From: Tichowtungia aerotolerans
Lineage (GTDB): Bacteria; Verrucomicrobiota; Kiritimatiellia; Kiritimatiellales; Tichowtungiaceae
Length of the DNA stretch: 64,000 bases
NCBI RefSeq assembly: GCF_009905215.1
Contig: NZ_CP047593.1
Location: forward strand, 2,546,900-2,610,899
Reading direction: 5' to 3'
Below the pieces are notes generated by a model that saw only the letters and a list, made by a program, of their open reading frames with translations, did no database searches and was not told the origin of the DNA. Made by a program: the position numbers and the translations under genes. Numbering within the stretch: position 1 is the stretch's first letter; every line of letters starts with the position of its first letter. Positions 35,363 to 43,000 of the stretch are shown piece by piece.

Positions 35363-36304
35363 ATGTCTAGACTCACCACCATCAGTTCCAGCCCGATGCT
35401 CCGCCAGTTCGCGCAGGGTGCCGCACAAAGCGCCATCATGCCCGTGGCGGACTTCATCGCTCCGACCATCGAAGTCCCGACTTCGACCGGGCGGTTCAAG
35501 AAATACACCGAGAAGCACCGCTTCCACATTCCGAAGACGCTCCGTACGCTCGGAGGTCGCGCGTCCGAACTGCGCTTCGAAGTGACGGATAAAACCTTCA
35601 ACTGCGAACCGCACGCTCTCGATTATCCCGTGGATAATCTCGAGCAGCTCGAAGCCGAAGGCCTCGAAAACATGCTTCGTGAAGGTGCGGTTGCCGTGGC
35701 CGAAGTCGCCGCGCTCGCTCACGAAAAAACCGTGATCGATCTTGCGGTTGATGCGGTCGGCCCCGGCACCGATGCCACCTGGAACGATGCCGCCGATCCG
35801 GTTGCCGACATTGATGACTCGATCCTCGACGTCATCAAAGCCTGCAAATACGGCTCGCTCATGAACATCGGGGTGCTGTTCGGTGCATCCGCATGGAACG
35901 TGTTCAAGAATCAGGCCAAGGTTCGCGGACGCTTTGTCGTCGGCAGCGGTGCCCGCAGTGGGGTGGGGCTGGCCGTCCCGACGCAGGCCAACGTTGGCGA
36001 AATGTTCATCGGTTCGCCCGAAGTGCGCACCAGCTACATGGTCTTCGACGATGCGCCCGAGGGCATCGACGAGGAAGTCAAATTCCTGCTCGACAGCGCC
36101 GTGCTCGTCTTTGCCCGCAAAGCCCAGCCGACCCGCCGTGATCCGTCCTTCATGAAGACCTTCCGTCTCATGAACCAGTTCATGGTTCCCGGCTCCTACC
36201 AGCGCGACGACGGCCGCGTCGAAGTCGCCAAGTTCGACTGGTCCGAAGATGTCCAGGTCTCCAACGCCAACGCTGCCAAGCGCATCAACGTCTCCGCCAG
36301 CTAA
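35363..36304 (+). CDS. Major capsid protein (HK97 fold)
   Basis: A 313-residue protein in the usual place after protease/scaffold and decoration genes, with a TAGGAG site. The length and layout fit HK97-type capsids of the Mu-T/gpE kind: an N-terminal arm (SSPMLRQFAQGAAQSAIMPVADFIAP), an E-loop-like stretch rich in charged residues near 40-75, a spine helix region (~85-125), and a beta-rich domain with VGSGARSGVGLAVPTQ near 195. No internal frameshift. Confidence 0.87.
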   Translation: MSRLTTISSSPMLRQFAQGAAQSAIMPVADFIAPTIEVPTSTGRFKKYTEKHRFHIPKTLRTLGGRASELRFEVTDKTFNCEPHALDYPVDNLEQLEAEGLENMLREGAVAVAEVAALAHEKTVIDLAVDAVGPGTDATWNDAADPVADIDDSILDVIKACKYGSLMNIGVLFGASAWNVFKNQAKVRGRFVVGSGARSGVGLAVPTQANVGEMFIGSPEVRTSYMVFDDAPEGIDEEVKFLLDSAVLVFARKAQPTRRDPSFMKTFRLMNQFMVPGSYQRDDGRVEVAKFDWSEDVQVSNANAAKRINVSAS

Positions 36305-36319
36305 ACAGGGTGGGGCCTG

Positions 36320-36345
36320 CCCCGTGGAGTCTTACTCCACCGGGG
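36320..36345 (+). terminator. Strong hairpin after the capsid gene
   Basis: CCCCGTGGAGT-CTT-ACTCCACCGGGG with one bulged C. It has no T-run, so it may be an mRNA-stabilising or attenuating structure instead of a full terminator. Confidence 0.5.
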
Positions 36346-36352
36346 TGGGTCG

Positions 36353-36388
36353 CCTTTAACGATTTGAACCTGCAACGATTTCAACGGT
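36353..36388. repeat. TTYAACG-type leader repeat (copy 4)
   Basis: TTTAACGAT, TTGAACCTG, CAACGAT, TTCAACGG units between the capsid hairpin and the next gene. Confidence 0.65.
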
Positions 36389-36395
36389 AAAACCC

Positions 36396-36806
36396 ATGGA
36401 CGCCGAAGACTATTGGACGACGCTAACCAGCGAGTACACGCGCAACCGCATGAGTCCTCAGCTTGCGGCTGACTTCGCCGCATGGATCGCTGAAGACTGG
36501 ACCCGTGAAGGCCGCGTTGCGGATCACAACCAGATGGTCACCCATGAATTTCGGGGAGCGCTTCGGTCTAATAACTGGCTGGTCGATGAATCCTCCGAGC
36601 TGTCCATCCCGCGGTCCTGCGTGCGTCATGCGCTGTCCATTGTCTTCTTCGAGTTGCGCAAGGATATGGGCATTGCTCAGACCGAATCCGAAAATATCGC
36701 CGCTACCCGCGCCGACATCTTTTTGCGCAACATCTGGACCGGCAAAGTCAAGGCGTCGCTTGTCTATCACGAACAAACCCCCACATTCAAAGGAGCTGCC
36801 CAATGA
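36396..36806 (+). CDS. Possible head-completion / adaptor protein
   Basis: A 136-residue, mostly helical protein right after the capsid gene. The C-terminal pattern (PRSCVRHALSIVFFELRKDM..., then ATRADIFLRNIWTGKVK) resembles gp6/Mu gp36-type connectors, in which a helical bundle ends in a short FLxxIxxGK motif. If right, it would seal the portal for a tail. It is the only candidate connector in the element. Overlaps the next gene by ATGA. Confidence 0.45.
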   Translation: MDAEDYWTTLTSEYTRNRMSPQLAADFAAWIAEDWTREGRVADHNQMVTHEFRGALRSNNWLVDESSELSIPRSCVRHALSIVFFELRKDMGIAQTESENIAATRADIFLRNIWTGKVKASLVYHEQTPTFKGAAQ

Positions 36807-37102
36807 ACAGCCTTCACTCTCTGGAAAGCGGCACAGTCTCCGTCACCAACACGCAGAAACATGCGTCCTGGGTGCCGGTTGCCGTCCTGTTCCGCTTTGA
36901 TGCGCCGGTTACAGGAACCGTGACCATCACCCGTACCACCGGAGAAACCGTCTTTCAACTGGCAACGGTTGAGCTGGCTGATAATCAGTCCGCAGCCTGG
37001 ATTCCCGAAACGGATTATAGGTTTCACATAAACGACGTGTTCACCGTCACCTCGACGGCCACCAACGGCACCGTCGAAATCATCCGAAAGGCCGCCCAAT
37101 GA
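36803..37102 (+). CDS. Small beta-rich phage protein
   Basis: A 99-residue, Thr/Val-rich protein without a recognised family (VTGTVTITRTTGETVFQLATVEL). It looks like a single beta-sandwich, so it may be a virion surface protein. It is coupled by 4-base overlaps to both neighbours. Confidence 0.5.
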   Translation: MNSLHSLESGTVSVTNTQKHASWVPVAVLFRFDAPVTGTVTITRTTGETVFQLATVELADNQSAAWIPETDYRFHINDVFTVTSTATNGTVEIIRKAAQ

Positions 37103-37635
37103 CAACTTCATGGATACTCGACGGCCAGACGGCCGGTTCTGTTCCCGCCAGCGGCGGCGCCGAGCTGCTGGTCGATCTGAAACTTAACAGCAGCGGCGGC
37201 TCTCCGTTTCTTATGGGCCAGTCTACCTACGTCGGGTGCGGATTGTTTAAACCGGCCGTTGTTTCCGACCCTCAAAGCTGCTGGGCATCAGATGCGTTTA
37301 CAGCTCCGAGTGACGGCGTGTATGAGTTCGTTGTTGAGGGCGCTGATTTACAGCAAATCGTCACAACCTTGTTCGTTCCGACTGATCCGTTTGGCTGCGG
37401 TGTCATGATTAACGACACCTTCATCTATTACTCCTCAGCACCCGGCACCAGTGATGCCGGCGACCCGATCGCAACGCAGTTTTGCATTCAGCTTGAACTG
37501 TCTCAGGGCGATACCTGCAAGATCGTATCCCTTACCCGATGGATTCTCTTTCACAACCCGCATCCGGTATATACAGACGTTCACGCGGGGCCGGCAGACA
37601 GCAAAATCAGGATCTACAAATGCGCGATCTCGTAA
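37099..37635 (+). CDS. C1q/TNF-like jelly-roll protein, possible virion spike
   Basis: A 178-residue protein. The segment AFTAPSDGVYEFVVEGADLQQ (split across ~70-90) and the following strands ending CIQLELSQGDTCKIV match the C1q-like jelly-roll pattern, which occurs at the tips of phage fibres and in bacterial surface proteins as trimers. No fibre shaft is attached. It may be the receptor-binding knob or a head-surface spike. Assignment is by pattern only. Confidence 0.5.
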   Translation: MTTSWILDGQTAGSVPASGGAELLVDLKLNSSGGSPFLMGQSTYVGCGLFKPAVVSDPQSCWASDAFTAPSDGVYEFVVEGADLQQIVTTLFVPTDPFGCGVMINDTFIYYSSAPGTSDAGDPIATQFCIQLELSQGDTCKIVSLTRWILFHNPHPVYTDVHAGPADSKIRIYKCAIS

Positions 37636-38252
37636 ACCAGAGAGACAGGACTGCGGAAAAAGAGTTTCTTGCCCGCCTGTGCGTCATCGGTTCGTTCCCG
37701 CGCTCCGGCTCGCACTGGACGCGCCGGATGATTGCCGAAATCATTTCCCTGCGCACTGGAATTTCTGCTACGTTCGGACATTCCTTAAACAAGCTGGCCG
37801 GGTTTACCCAGGCAGTGAACGTGGGCAACTGGAAGGATCATAAAGATCCGATCCTCTGGGCGGCCCACGATTTACGGATTGCCCCTGATCATTGGAAAAT
37901 CTATCTGCGCCGCGACTTTGAAGAGGTGTTCCGCTCCACACAGAAAGCGGAAACAGAACTGCCGGATTGCTGGTGGGGCGGCAGCCGGGATGAGTGTTTC
38001 AGAAAATGGAAGCGCCACGTTGCGGTCGGATGCTCCCGCGCCAAATTGGTCGTTGATTACAACATGACCCGCGCCAACCCCGAAACGACCGTCCGCGCAA
38101 TCTGCGAGGTTCTGGAAATGAACCCGACCGATGAAGAGGTCGCCCGCGCCCTGTTCGCAGGTCGCCGCGAAAACATGCTCAAGGAGCAGGCCGATGCGGA
38201 ACATTTAACCTGGTCGATGGTGAACACGGAGGATGCATATGAAAATTGTTGA
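37620..38252 (+). CDS. Sulfotransferase-domain protein
   Basis: A 210-residue protein. The ATG at 37620 overlaps the end of the previous gene by 16 bases; an upstream in-frame ATG at 37539 would add 27 residues lying inside that gene. The PAPS 5'-phosphosulfate loop reads IGSFPRSGSHWTRRM (residues ~21-35), and the 3'-phosphate motif reads IYLRRDFEEVFRSTQK (~94-109). A typical closing segment is YNMTRANPETTVRAICEVLEM. The family moves sulfate from PAPS to a sugar, protein or small molecule. It may sulfate host surface glycans or a virion protein, a notable idea in a host with secreted sulfatases. Confidence 0.75.
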   Translation: MRDLVNQRDRTAEKEFLARLCVIGSFPRSGSHWTRRMIAEIISLRTGISATFGHSLNKLAGFTQAVNVGNWKDHKDPILWAAHDLRIAPDHWKIYLRRDFEEVFRSTQKAETELPDCWWGGSRDECFRKWKRHVAVGCSRAKLVVDYNMTRANPETTVRAICEVLEMNPTDEEVARALFAGRRENMLKEQADAEHLTWSMVNTEDAYENC

Positions 38253-38727
38253 AACAGGATTTGGTAAATGGAAGAAGGGCGGGCAGTTCTACAAAATCGC
38301 ACCGTCTGCCGGACAGACATTGGCGCAGATGCGGGCCGAAGCCGAGGCTGCCGGCTATTCGCTGGTTACGCCGTCTGCACTGGAAAAGGCGGCCATGCTC
38401 AAAAAGCGCGAGATTGCATCCGCCCGCTACGACGCCGAATTTGCGGGCTTCACCGACCCGGCCAGCGGCCTGTTCATTCGAACCGACGAGCGCACCCGCT
38501 CTCTGCTCACCGCCGCCAAGCTTCGCGCTCAGGCCAATGCTGCATACCTCGTCGAAAACTGGAAAACCGCAGACGGCTCATTCATTACGCTCGATGCGCC
38601 GACCATCATCGCGCTCGAAGCCGCCGTGCACGACTTCATCGAAGCCCAGTTCGCCAAAGAGGCGGCACTCGTCACCCAGATCGACTCCGCCACCACCACC
38701 CAAGAGGTCAACGCCATCACTTGGTAG
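38239..38727 (+). CDS. DUF4376-like phage protein
   Basis: A 162-residue protein; the ATG at 38239 is preferred since GGAGG lies six bases upstream (the ATG at 38233 touches it). Pattern: KREIASARYDAEFAGFTDP...GLFIRTDERTRSLLTAA, ...SFITLDAPTIIALEAAVHDF, ...LVTQIDSATTTQEVNAI, as in DUF4376 proteins that accompany phage tail fibres. It is the one hint of tail or fibre biology here. Exact role unknown. Confidence 0.65.
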   Translation: MKIVETGFGKWKKGGQFYKIAPSAGQTLAQMRAEAEAAGYSLVTPSALEKAAMLKKREIASARYDAEFAGFTDPASGLFIRTDERTRSLLTAAKLRAQANAAYLVENWKTADGSFITLDAPTIIALEAAVHDFIEAQFAKEAALVTQIDSATTTQEVNAITW

Positions 38728-38788
38728 GGCGTGCCCGCCGGGCGCGCCGCTTTTTCGCCAGGCTCCATGCCCCATGCGCTCTGCACCT

Positions 38789-38822
38789 TCAACCCTTCAA
38801 CCTTTAACGATTTTAACGGTAT
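38789..38822. repeat. TTYAACG-type leader repeat (copy 5)
   Basis: CAACCCTTCAACCTTTAACG plus TTTTAACGG immediately before the amidase gene start at 38827. No usual ribosome site is seen here. Confidence 0.6.
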
Positions 38823-38826
38823 CGCC

Positions 38827-39273
38827 ATGCGCTTACTACAGTATGAGGGAATCAGTAATTTGAGTCGCGCCACCCGGTTCTTCACATGGAGCCGCACCAC
38901 GCACACCGCCATCGAATTCGATGACGGGCGTGTCTGCGAAGCCTGGAAATGCCCGGAGCAGGACGGGGTACGCATCGTCTCATCGCTCCATGCGCAGCAC
39001 ACCCCCGGAACCATCGTAAAAGCCTATCACCTGCCGGAGCTGTCCGCCATGCAGGCCGAAGACTTCATCTCATGGCTGATCGGGCAGGAGGGCAAGCCGT
39101 ACGCCTTTTGGGGCGGCATCACCCGCTTTCTCACCCGCCGCGACCCGCAACCCTACAACCCGCAAACCTTCCGCATCGAAGACTACGACCCGAAAAACTG
39201 GTTCTGCAGCTGTTTGGCCTTTGCCGGCCTCATGCATGTTGACTTCAAACTCCTCGACCGCATCCCCCCGTGA
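38827..39273 (+). CDS. Papain-like amidase (NlpC/P60-YiiX type), interrupted by an in-frame TGA
   Basis: 148 codons to the TGA at 39271. The pattern of the permuted papain-like amidases is visible: RFFTWSRTTHTAIEFDDGRVCEAW (His near 26) and WFCSCLAFAGL (Cys near 130). After the TGA the same frame stays open for 47 codons (RVSPGHINLSPRLKLDEI...) with a strong C/G third-base bias, and ends at 39415-39417 where its TGA overlaps the next ATG as ATGA. The original or read-through product would be ~195 residues. The TGA may be a nonsense mutation or a read-through site. The likely role is cell-wall amide cleavage in lysis or entry. Confidence 0.7.
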   Translation: MRLLQYEGISNLSRATRFFTWSRTTHTAIEFDDGRVCEAWKCPEQDGVRIVSSLHAQHTPGTIVKAYHLPELSAMQAEDFISWLIGQEGKPYAFWGGITRFLTRRDPQPYNPQTFRIEDYDPKNWFCSCLAFAGLMHVDFKLLDRIPP

Positions 39274-39413
39274 CGCGTCTCCCCCGGCCACATCAACCTC
39301 TCCCCCCGCCTCAAACTCGATGAAATCATTCGCACAGGTGGAGCGGACTCTCCGAGGACGCTTTCTGTAGGCCGTGTGCCCTCACGCGGCGCTCTTAAAC
39401 CTGCGGTGACAAC

Positions 39414-39671
39414 ATGACCAAAACCCCCAACAACCACCAACCGGCAACAAACAACTGCGGCAGCAAGCTGCCGGACGGTTGCCAGCAGCGCTTCGACCGA
39501 ATCGATGAGAAATTGGAGTCTATCCACACTCAGGCCAGCAAAACCAATGGCCGCGTCACCAAACTGGAAAAGTGGAACCTAGTCTTTCTAACCAGCCTGA
39601 TCGTTCTGCTCTCCACCAATCCGACCGGCCTGATCACCGTGCTGAAAACCATCACGTCCTGGATTCGATAA
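39414..39671 (+). CDS. Holin/XhlA-like small membrane protein
   Basis: An 85-residue protein: a low-complexity Asn/Gln/Pro N-terminus (in-frame CAACAACCACC-type repeat), a coiled coil (QQRFDRIDEKLESIHTQASKTNGRVTKLEKW, split ~24-54) and one hydrophobic helix (~55-78, LVFLTSLIVLLS). This is the layout of haemolysin XhlA / holin-accessory proteins placed beside cell-wall hydrolases. Coupling to the amidase frame supports a lysis pair. Confidence 0.6.
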   Translation: MTKTPNNHQPATNNCGSKLPDGCQQRFDRIDEKLESIHTQASKTNGRVTKLEKWNLVFLTSLIVLLSTNPTGLITVLKTITSWIR

Positions 39672-39733
39672 AGATGTGTCGCCGGTATCACCACCGCTCT
39701 GCTGTGTAAAAAATGAATCTGCTGCGGTTCGCG

Positions 39734-39783
39734 ACTTCCAAGGGTTGGAAAAATACGGTAGATGTTTTCCGATGTTTGGAAAT
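39734..39783. repeat. Two palindromic elements at the AlbA_2 gene start
   Basis: ACTTCCAAGGGTTGGAAAAA at 39734-39753 and TTTTCCGATGTTTGGAAAT at 39765-39783. The second contains the likely start codon ATGTTTGG of the next gene. Confidence 0.75.
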
Positions 39784-41199
39784 TACGATACAGAACAGTT
39801 GCGGGAGCTGATTCGCGGGGGCGAAGGGCTGACACTGGAATTCAAGACCTGCCGCAGTGCGATCAACCGCGATGTGTACGATACCGTCTGTGCGTTTCTC
39901 AACCGTCATGGCGGTATCATTCTGCTTGGGGTGGAAGACGACGGCAACCCGGCGGGAGTTGACCCGACGGCCATTGATCAAATCCGAAAGGATTTTGTAA
40001 CGGCAATCAATAACCCGCAGAAAATCAGCCCGCCCACCTATCTTTCCATTGCTGAAACCGAGCTGGACGGAGCCAAACTGCTGCATGTCTATGTTCCGGA
40101 GAGCTCGCAGGTTCATCGCTGCAATGGCCGAATTTACGACCGCAACGAAGATGGCGATTTGGACATTACGAACCACACGGCGCAGGTTGCCCGGCTGTAT
40201 CAGCGCAAACAGGCAACCTACAGCGAAAATAAGGTCTATCCGCACATTCAGATTGAAGACCTCCGGGCCGACCTGATTGAGCGCTGCCGGAAACACGTCC
40301 GGATTAATCGTAAAAATCATCCGTGGGTGGAAATGGACGATGCGGAGCTGGTCAAAAGTGCTCAGCTCTACCAGACCGACCCAGAAAGCGGCAAGCAGGG
40401 CGTAACACTGGCCGGAGTTATGCTGCTTGGAACTGATTACCAGATATTGCAGGCATGTCCTGCACACCGTACCGACCTGATTCTGCGTAAAGTCAATGTG
40501 GATCGCTATGATGACCGCGACCTGGTTCGCACCAACCTGATCGACAGCTACGACCGGATTCTCGACTTCATCCGCAAGCACCTGCCCGACCCGTTCTATC
40601 TGGAAGGAACGGATCGAAAAAGCCTGCGCGAAGCCATCTTCCGCGAAGTGGCGTCTAATCTGCTGATTCACCGTGAATATGCCAGTGGCATTCCTGCTCG
40701 ACTCGTGATCGAATACGGCAAAGTCACCTCCTTTAACGCCAACCGCCCACATGGATTTGGCGCGCTCGACCCTGAAACCTTTGCGCCGTACCCGAAAAAC
40801 CCCGTCATCGGCGCATTCTTCCGGGAGATTGACCGGGCCGATGAACTCGGCTCCGGCATGCGCAACATGGTGCGTTATGGAAAAACCTATGGCGGAACCG
40901 ATCCGCAGCTCATCGAAGGCGATGAGTTTAAAATGATCATCAGTGTCCCGGAATTTGAGGAAAAAGGGGCAGGGCAGAGTTCACCCACAGTGTCGGGGAA
41001 AACGTCGGGGAAAACGTCGGGGAAAATTTTAAAATTTGTCGGGGAAAACGGACAAATAACGATTCCTGAATTGGCTGAAACGATTGGGGTTACAGAGCGT
41101 TCAGTAGAGCGGGCAATTCAAAAATTACAGATGCAAGGTTTATTAAAGCGTATCGGTCCCGCCAAAGGTGGCCGATGGGAAGTCGCGGGCAAAGAGTGA
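39772..41199 (+). CDS. AlbA_2 / ATP-binding winged-helix regulator
   Basis: A 475-residue protein; the ATG at 39772 matches the family start (NYDTEQLRELIRGGEGLTLEFKTC), while upstream ATGs run through repeats. N-terminal AlbA_2 (Schlafen-like) domain (~1-130, LEFKTC, GGIILLGVEDDG), a central HATPase_c_4-type domain (~270-390, REAIFREVASNLLIHREY), a slipped 12-base repeat giving SGKTSGKTSGK, and a C-terminal winged helix (ITIPELAETIGVTERSVERAI). Such proteins act as nucleic-acid-binding regulators and sometimes in defence. At the element's right end it may be cargo or a lysogeny regulator. Confidence 0.8.
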   Translation: MFGNYDTEQLRELIRGGEGLTLEFKTCRSAINRDVYDTVCAFLNRHGGIILLGVEDDGNPAGVDPTAIDQIRKDFVTAINNPQKISPPTYLSIAETELDGAKLLHVYVPESSQVHRCNGRIYDRNEDGDLDITNHTAQVARLYQRKQATYSENKVYPHIQIEDLRADLIERCRKHVRINRKNHPWVEMDDAELVKSAQLYQTDPESGKQGVTLAGVMLLGTDYQILQACPAHRTDLILRKVNVDRYDDRDLVRTNLIDSYDRILDFIRKHLPDPFYLEGTDRKSLREAIFREVASNLLIHREYASGIPARLVIEYGKVTSFNANRPHGFGALDPETFAPYPKNPVIGAFFREIDRADELGSGMRNMVRYGKTYGGTDPQLIEGDEFKMIISVPEFEEKGAGQSSPTVSGKTSGKTSGKILKFVGENGQITIPELAETIGVTERSVERAIQKLQMQGLLKRIGPAKGGRWEVAGKE

Positions 41200-41364
41200 T
41201 TGCCGGAAGTGCTTAAATTGTTGTTTGCAACACTGCGAAAACTCAGACCACAAGACTGTTATGGTGAGTGAAATATTCTGAAAACTTCGGGGGAGACTTC
41301 AGGTTTTAGTAAAAATCAAACGGGGCTCCTGCCCGGAACCCCGCTTGGAATATTTATCTTTGAA
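41200..41364. terminator. Intergenic region with integrase terminator (minus strand)
   Basis: On the minus strand, CGGGGTTCC-GGGCA-GGAGCCCCG (41321-41343) is followed by TTTGATTTTT (41320-41311), a good rho-independent terminator just after the integrase stop. Nothing else is recognised here. Confidence 0.8.
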
Positions 41365-42717
41365 TCATGCGGCTAATTGGGCTTCGATTTCGGCCAGCCG
41401 TCGAAGAATTGCAGCCTTCTCTAAATCCTCACCGTATTCGAGGAGCCCGCGTATTTTCTTGAGCAGCTCTTCTTCCTTGCCCGCCATTGCCTCCGGCGGC
41501 GGCTTGGTGACTGCGACCTCTGCCTCCTGTCCCCCGGTCAACATCTTGGGCATGGCGGTTTCGAGTGCCGTCTTGAACGCCTCCTTGCCGGGCCGGAAAT
41601 AGTGTTTCAGCACCACATCAACCGTGGAGTGACCCGTCACCCGCCGAACCAGCTCCATCGGCACACCGGCCGACAGCGCCATCGTAATCCATGTCGTACG
41701 CAGCGAGTGGAATCCTTTAATAGAAGCCTTCTGCATTCCGTCAGAGCGATCGACGAGTGTCTCAATATCTGCCGCTTTGAGAACCTGTTTGACCCGCCAC
41801 GACATACCGAAATTCTTTTTTTCATAAAGGGCTGCAACCTCCGGAAACACGTATTCACTTTTATGCGGCTGTTTGTCGATTTCCTCGCGCAGGATCGGGA
41901 ATAGGGGGATCTCGGCGGTTTCACCCGTCTTGGAGGTCGTCACCGTGATGAACCTCTCCTGTAGGTCAACATCCGTCCATTTCAGCCGGCAGCAGTCGCC
42001 CTGGCGCATGGCCGTGCACATCCCTACCAGAAAAACCGGTCGCATGATTTTATCGGCGTGTTTCAGGATTTCATTCAGTTCTTTTTGGGTGAACGGCTGA
42101 TGATGCACCGTCGTTTTGATCTTGGTCGGGCATCCCGCAAACGGATTGCTGATGATTCCGCCATGAATGCCGACCTTTTGAAACAGCCCTTTGAGCAGGT
42201 GCAGTTTGTCGTTGTAGGTGGCGGCGGCATAGCCGGACTCTTCCAAATGCCGGAGCCAGTGTTCAGCGATGCGCGGTGTTACCTGTCCCAGTGTGCGGAC
42301 TGCCGGGTATTCTTTTTCGATGAATTCCCGAAACTTGCGGAGCGTACCGCACTGATTCTTTTCCCACAGAGCCGACCGTTTGCGGCGCTGGGGTAGGTTT
42401 TTCCAAACCTGTTCGATGTCTTTGAGTTCGACCTGCCGGACATCTTCACCCGCTTTAATCTCATAGAGCTCCTGCAGGTGGTGTGAAGCCGACTTTGTGC
42501 TTCGGGCATCTGCTTTCAACTCATCCAGCTTGAGCTGTGCTTTCATCCGTGAGCGCTCGAAAGGCACATCACTGACTTCTTTCAGGGATGCGGGAATCGT
42601 TCCTTCGATTGCGACTCCCAAATTCGTGAAGTGCCGCTTGCCGTCGATAATGAAATCTCCGTACCACCATTTTGATCGGATTGAACCGTCTTTTCGCCGA
42701 GTAATTTGCAGTCCCAT
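41365..42717 (-). CDS. int: Tyrosine recombinase (integrase)
   Basis: A 450-residue phage integrase. The N-terminal arm-binding region and SAM-like core-binding domain cover ~120-215. The catalytic set is complete: Arg in GMCTAMRQGDCCRLKW (~249), Lys in TVTTSKTGETAEIP, H-x-x-R in KGFHSLRTTW (~341-350), His in VTGHSTVDVVLKHYF and Tyr in that same HYF. It is the rightmost element gene, transcribed leftward and ended by the terminator at 41321. The nearby tRNA-Pro is a usual integrase target, but its own terminator lies between the two, so the attachment site must be elsewhere, perhaps in 42718-42830. Confidence 0.93.
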   Translation of the reverse strand: MGLQITRRKDGSIRSKWWYGDFIIDGKRHFTNLGVAIEGTIPASLKEVSDVPFERSRMKAQLKLDELKADARSTKSASHHLQELYEIKAGEDVRQVELKDIEQVWKNLPQRRKRSALWEKNQCGTLRKFREFIEKEYPAVRTLGQVTPRIAEHWLRHLEESGYAAATYNDKLHLLKGLFQKVGIHGGIISNPFAGCPTKIKTTVHHQPFTQKELNEILKHADKIMRPVFLVGMCTAMRQGDCCRLKWTDVDLQERFITVTTSKTGETAEIPLFPILREEIDKQPHKSEYVFPEVAALYEKKNFGMSWRVKQVLKAADIETLVDRSDGMQKASIKGFHSLRTTWITMALSAGVPMELVRRVTGHSTVDVVLKHYFRPGKEAFKTALETAMPKMLTGGQEAEVAVTKPPPEAMAGKEEELLKKIRGLLEYGEDLEKAAILRRLAEIEAQLAA

Positions 42718-42831
42718 TTGTTGCCTCCTGATTCCGATTTAATTTGCAACCCCCTTAACCAAAGAGGGCGAATCAACCGGGCAAAACAGAAGTTTTCACA
42801 GAACACCGCCTTGCCCGGCGCAGAATCAGGA

Positions 42832-42862
42832 AACAAAAAACTCCTAACCGATTGATTAGGAG
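42832..42862 (-). terminator. Terminator of the tRNA-Pro transcript
   Basis: On the minus strand CTCCTAA-TCAATCGG-TTAGGAG is followed by a run of T (plus-strand AAAAAA at 42835-42840). Confidence 0.85.
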
Positions 42863-42871
42863 CTATTTAGG

Positions 42872-42948
42872 TGGTCGGGGTGACATGATTCGAACATGCG
42901 ACTTCTACGTCCCGAACGTAGCGCTCTACCAGGCTGAGCCACACCCCG
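42872..42948 (-). tRNA. tRNA-Pro (anticodon CGG), CCA encoded
   Basis: Minus-strand sequence starts CGGGGTGTGGCTCAG and ends CACCCCGACCA. Acceptor stem CGGGGTG/CACCCCG, anticodon arm CTACG-TTCGGGA-CGTAG (anticodon CGG), and T loop TTCGAAT. 77 bases with CCA. Confidence 0.97.
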
Positions 42949-43000
42949 CTTCTCAACGGAAAGCGCGACATTGTAAGCAGATCGTTTTAAATGGCAAGCG

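Larger units (their letters stand above)
17192..42830. mobile_element. Integrated phage-like element with head genes but no recognisable tail genes
   Basis: Continuous run of phage-type genes from the unknown cassette at 17277 to the leftward tyrosine integrase ending at 42717. Replication, packaging, portal, protease/scaffold, decoration and capsid genes are intact. Tail sheath, tube, tape-measure, baseplate and large fibre genes are absent. The exact ends are not proven: I could not find a convincing direct repeat joining the left and right edges. The tRNA-Pro at the right still has its own terminator, so its 3' end was not used as attB in the usual way. Confidence 0.75.

Noticed and set aside
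38827-42717. Element-wide recoding of TGA as an amino acid
   Set aside because: Many element genes (for example the nuclease, polymerase-neighbour, primase, terminase and portal genes) end naturally in TGA, and no other gene has an internal TGA.
42872-42948. tRNA-Pro 3' end as the element's attachment site
   Set aside because: The tRNA keeps its own terminator on the integrase side, and I found no copy of its 3' end near the left edge.
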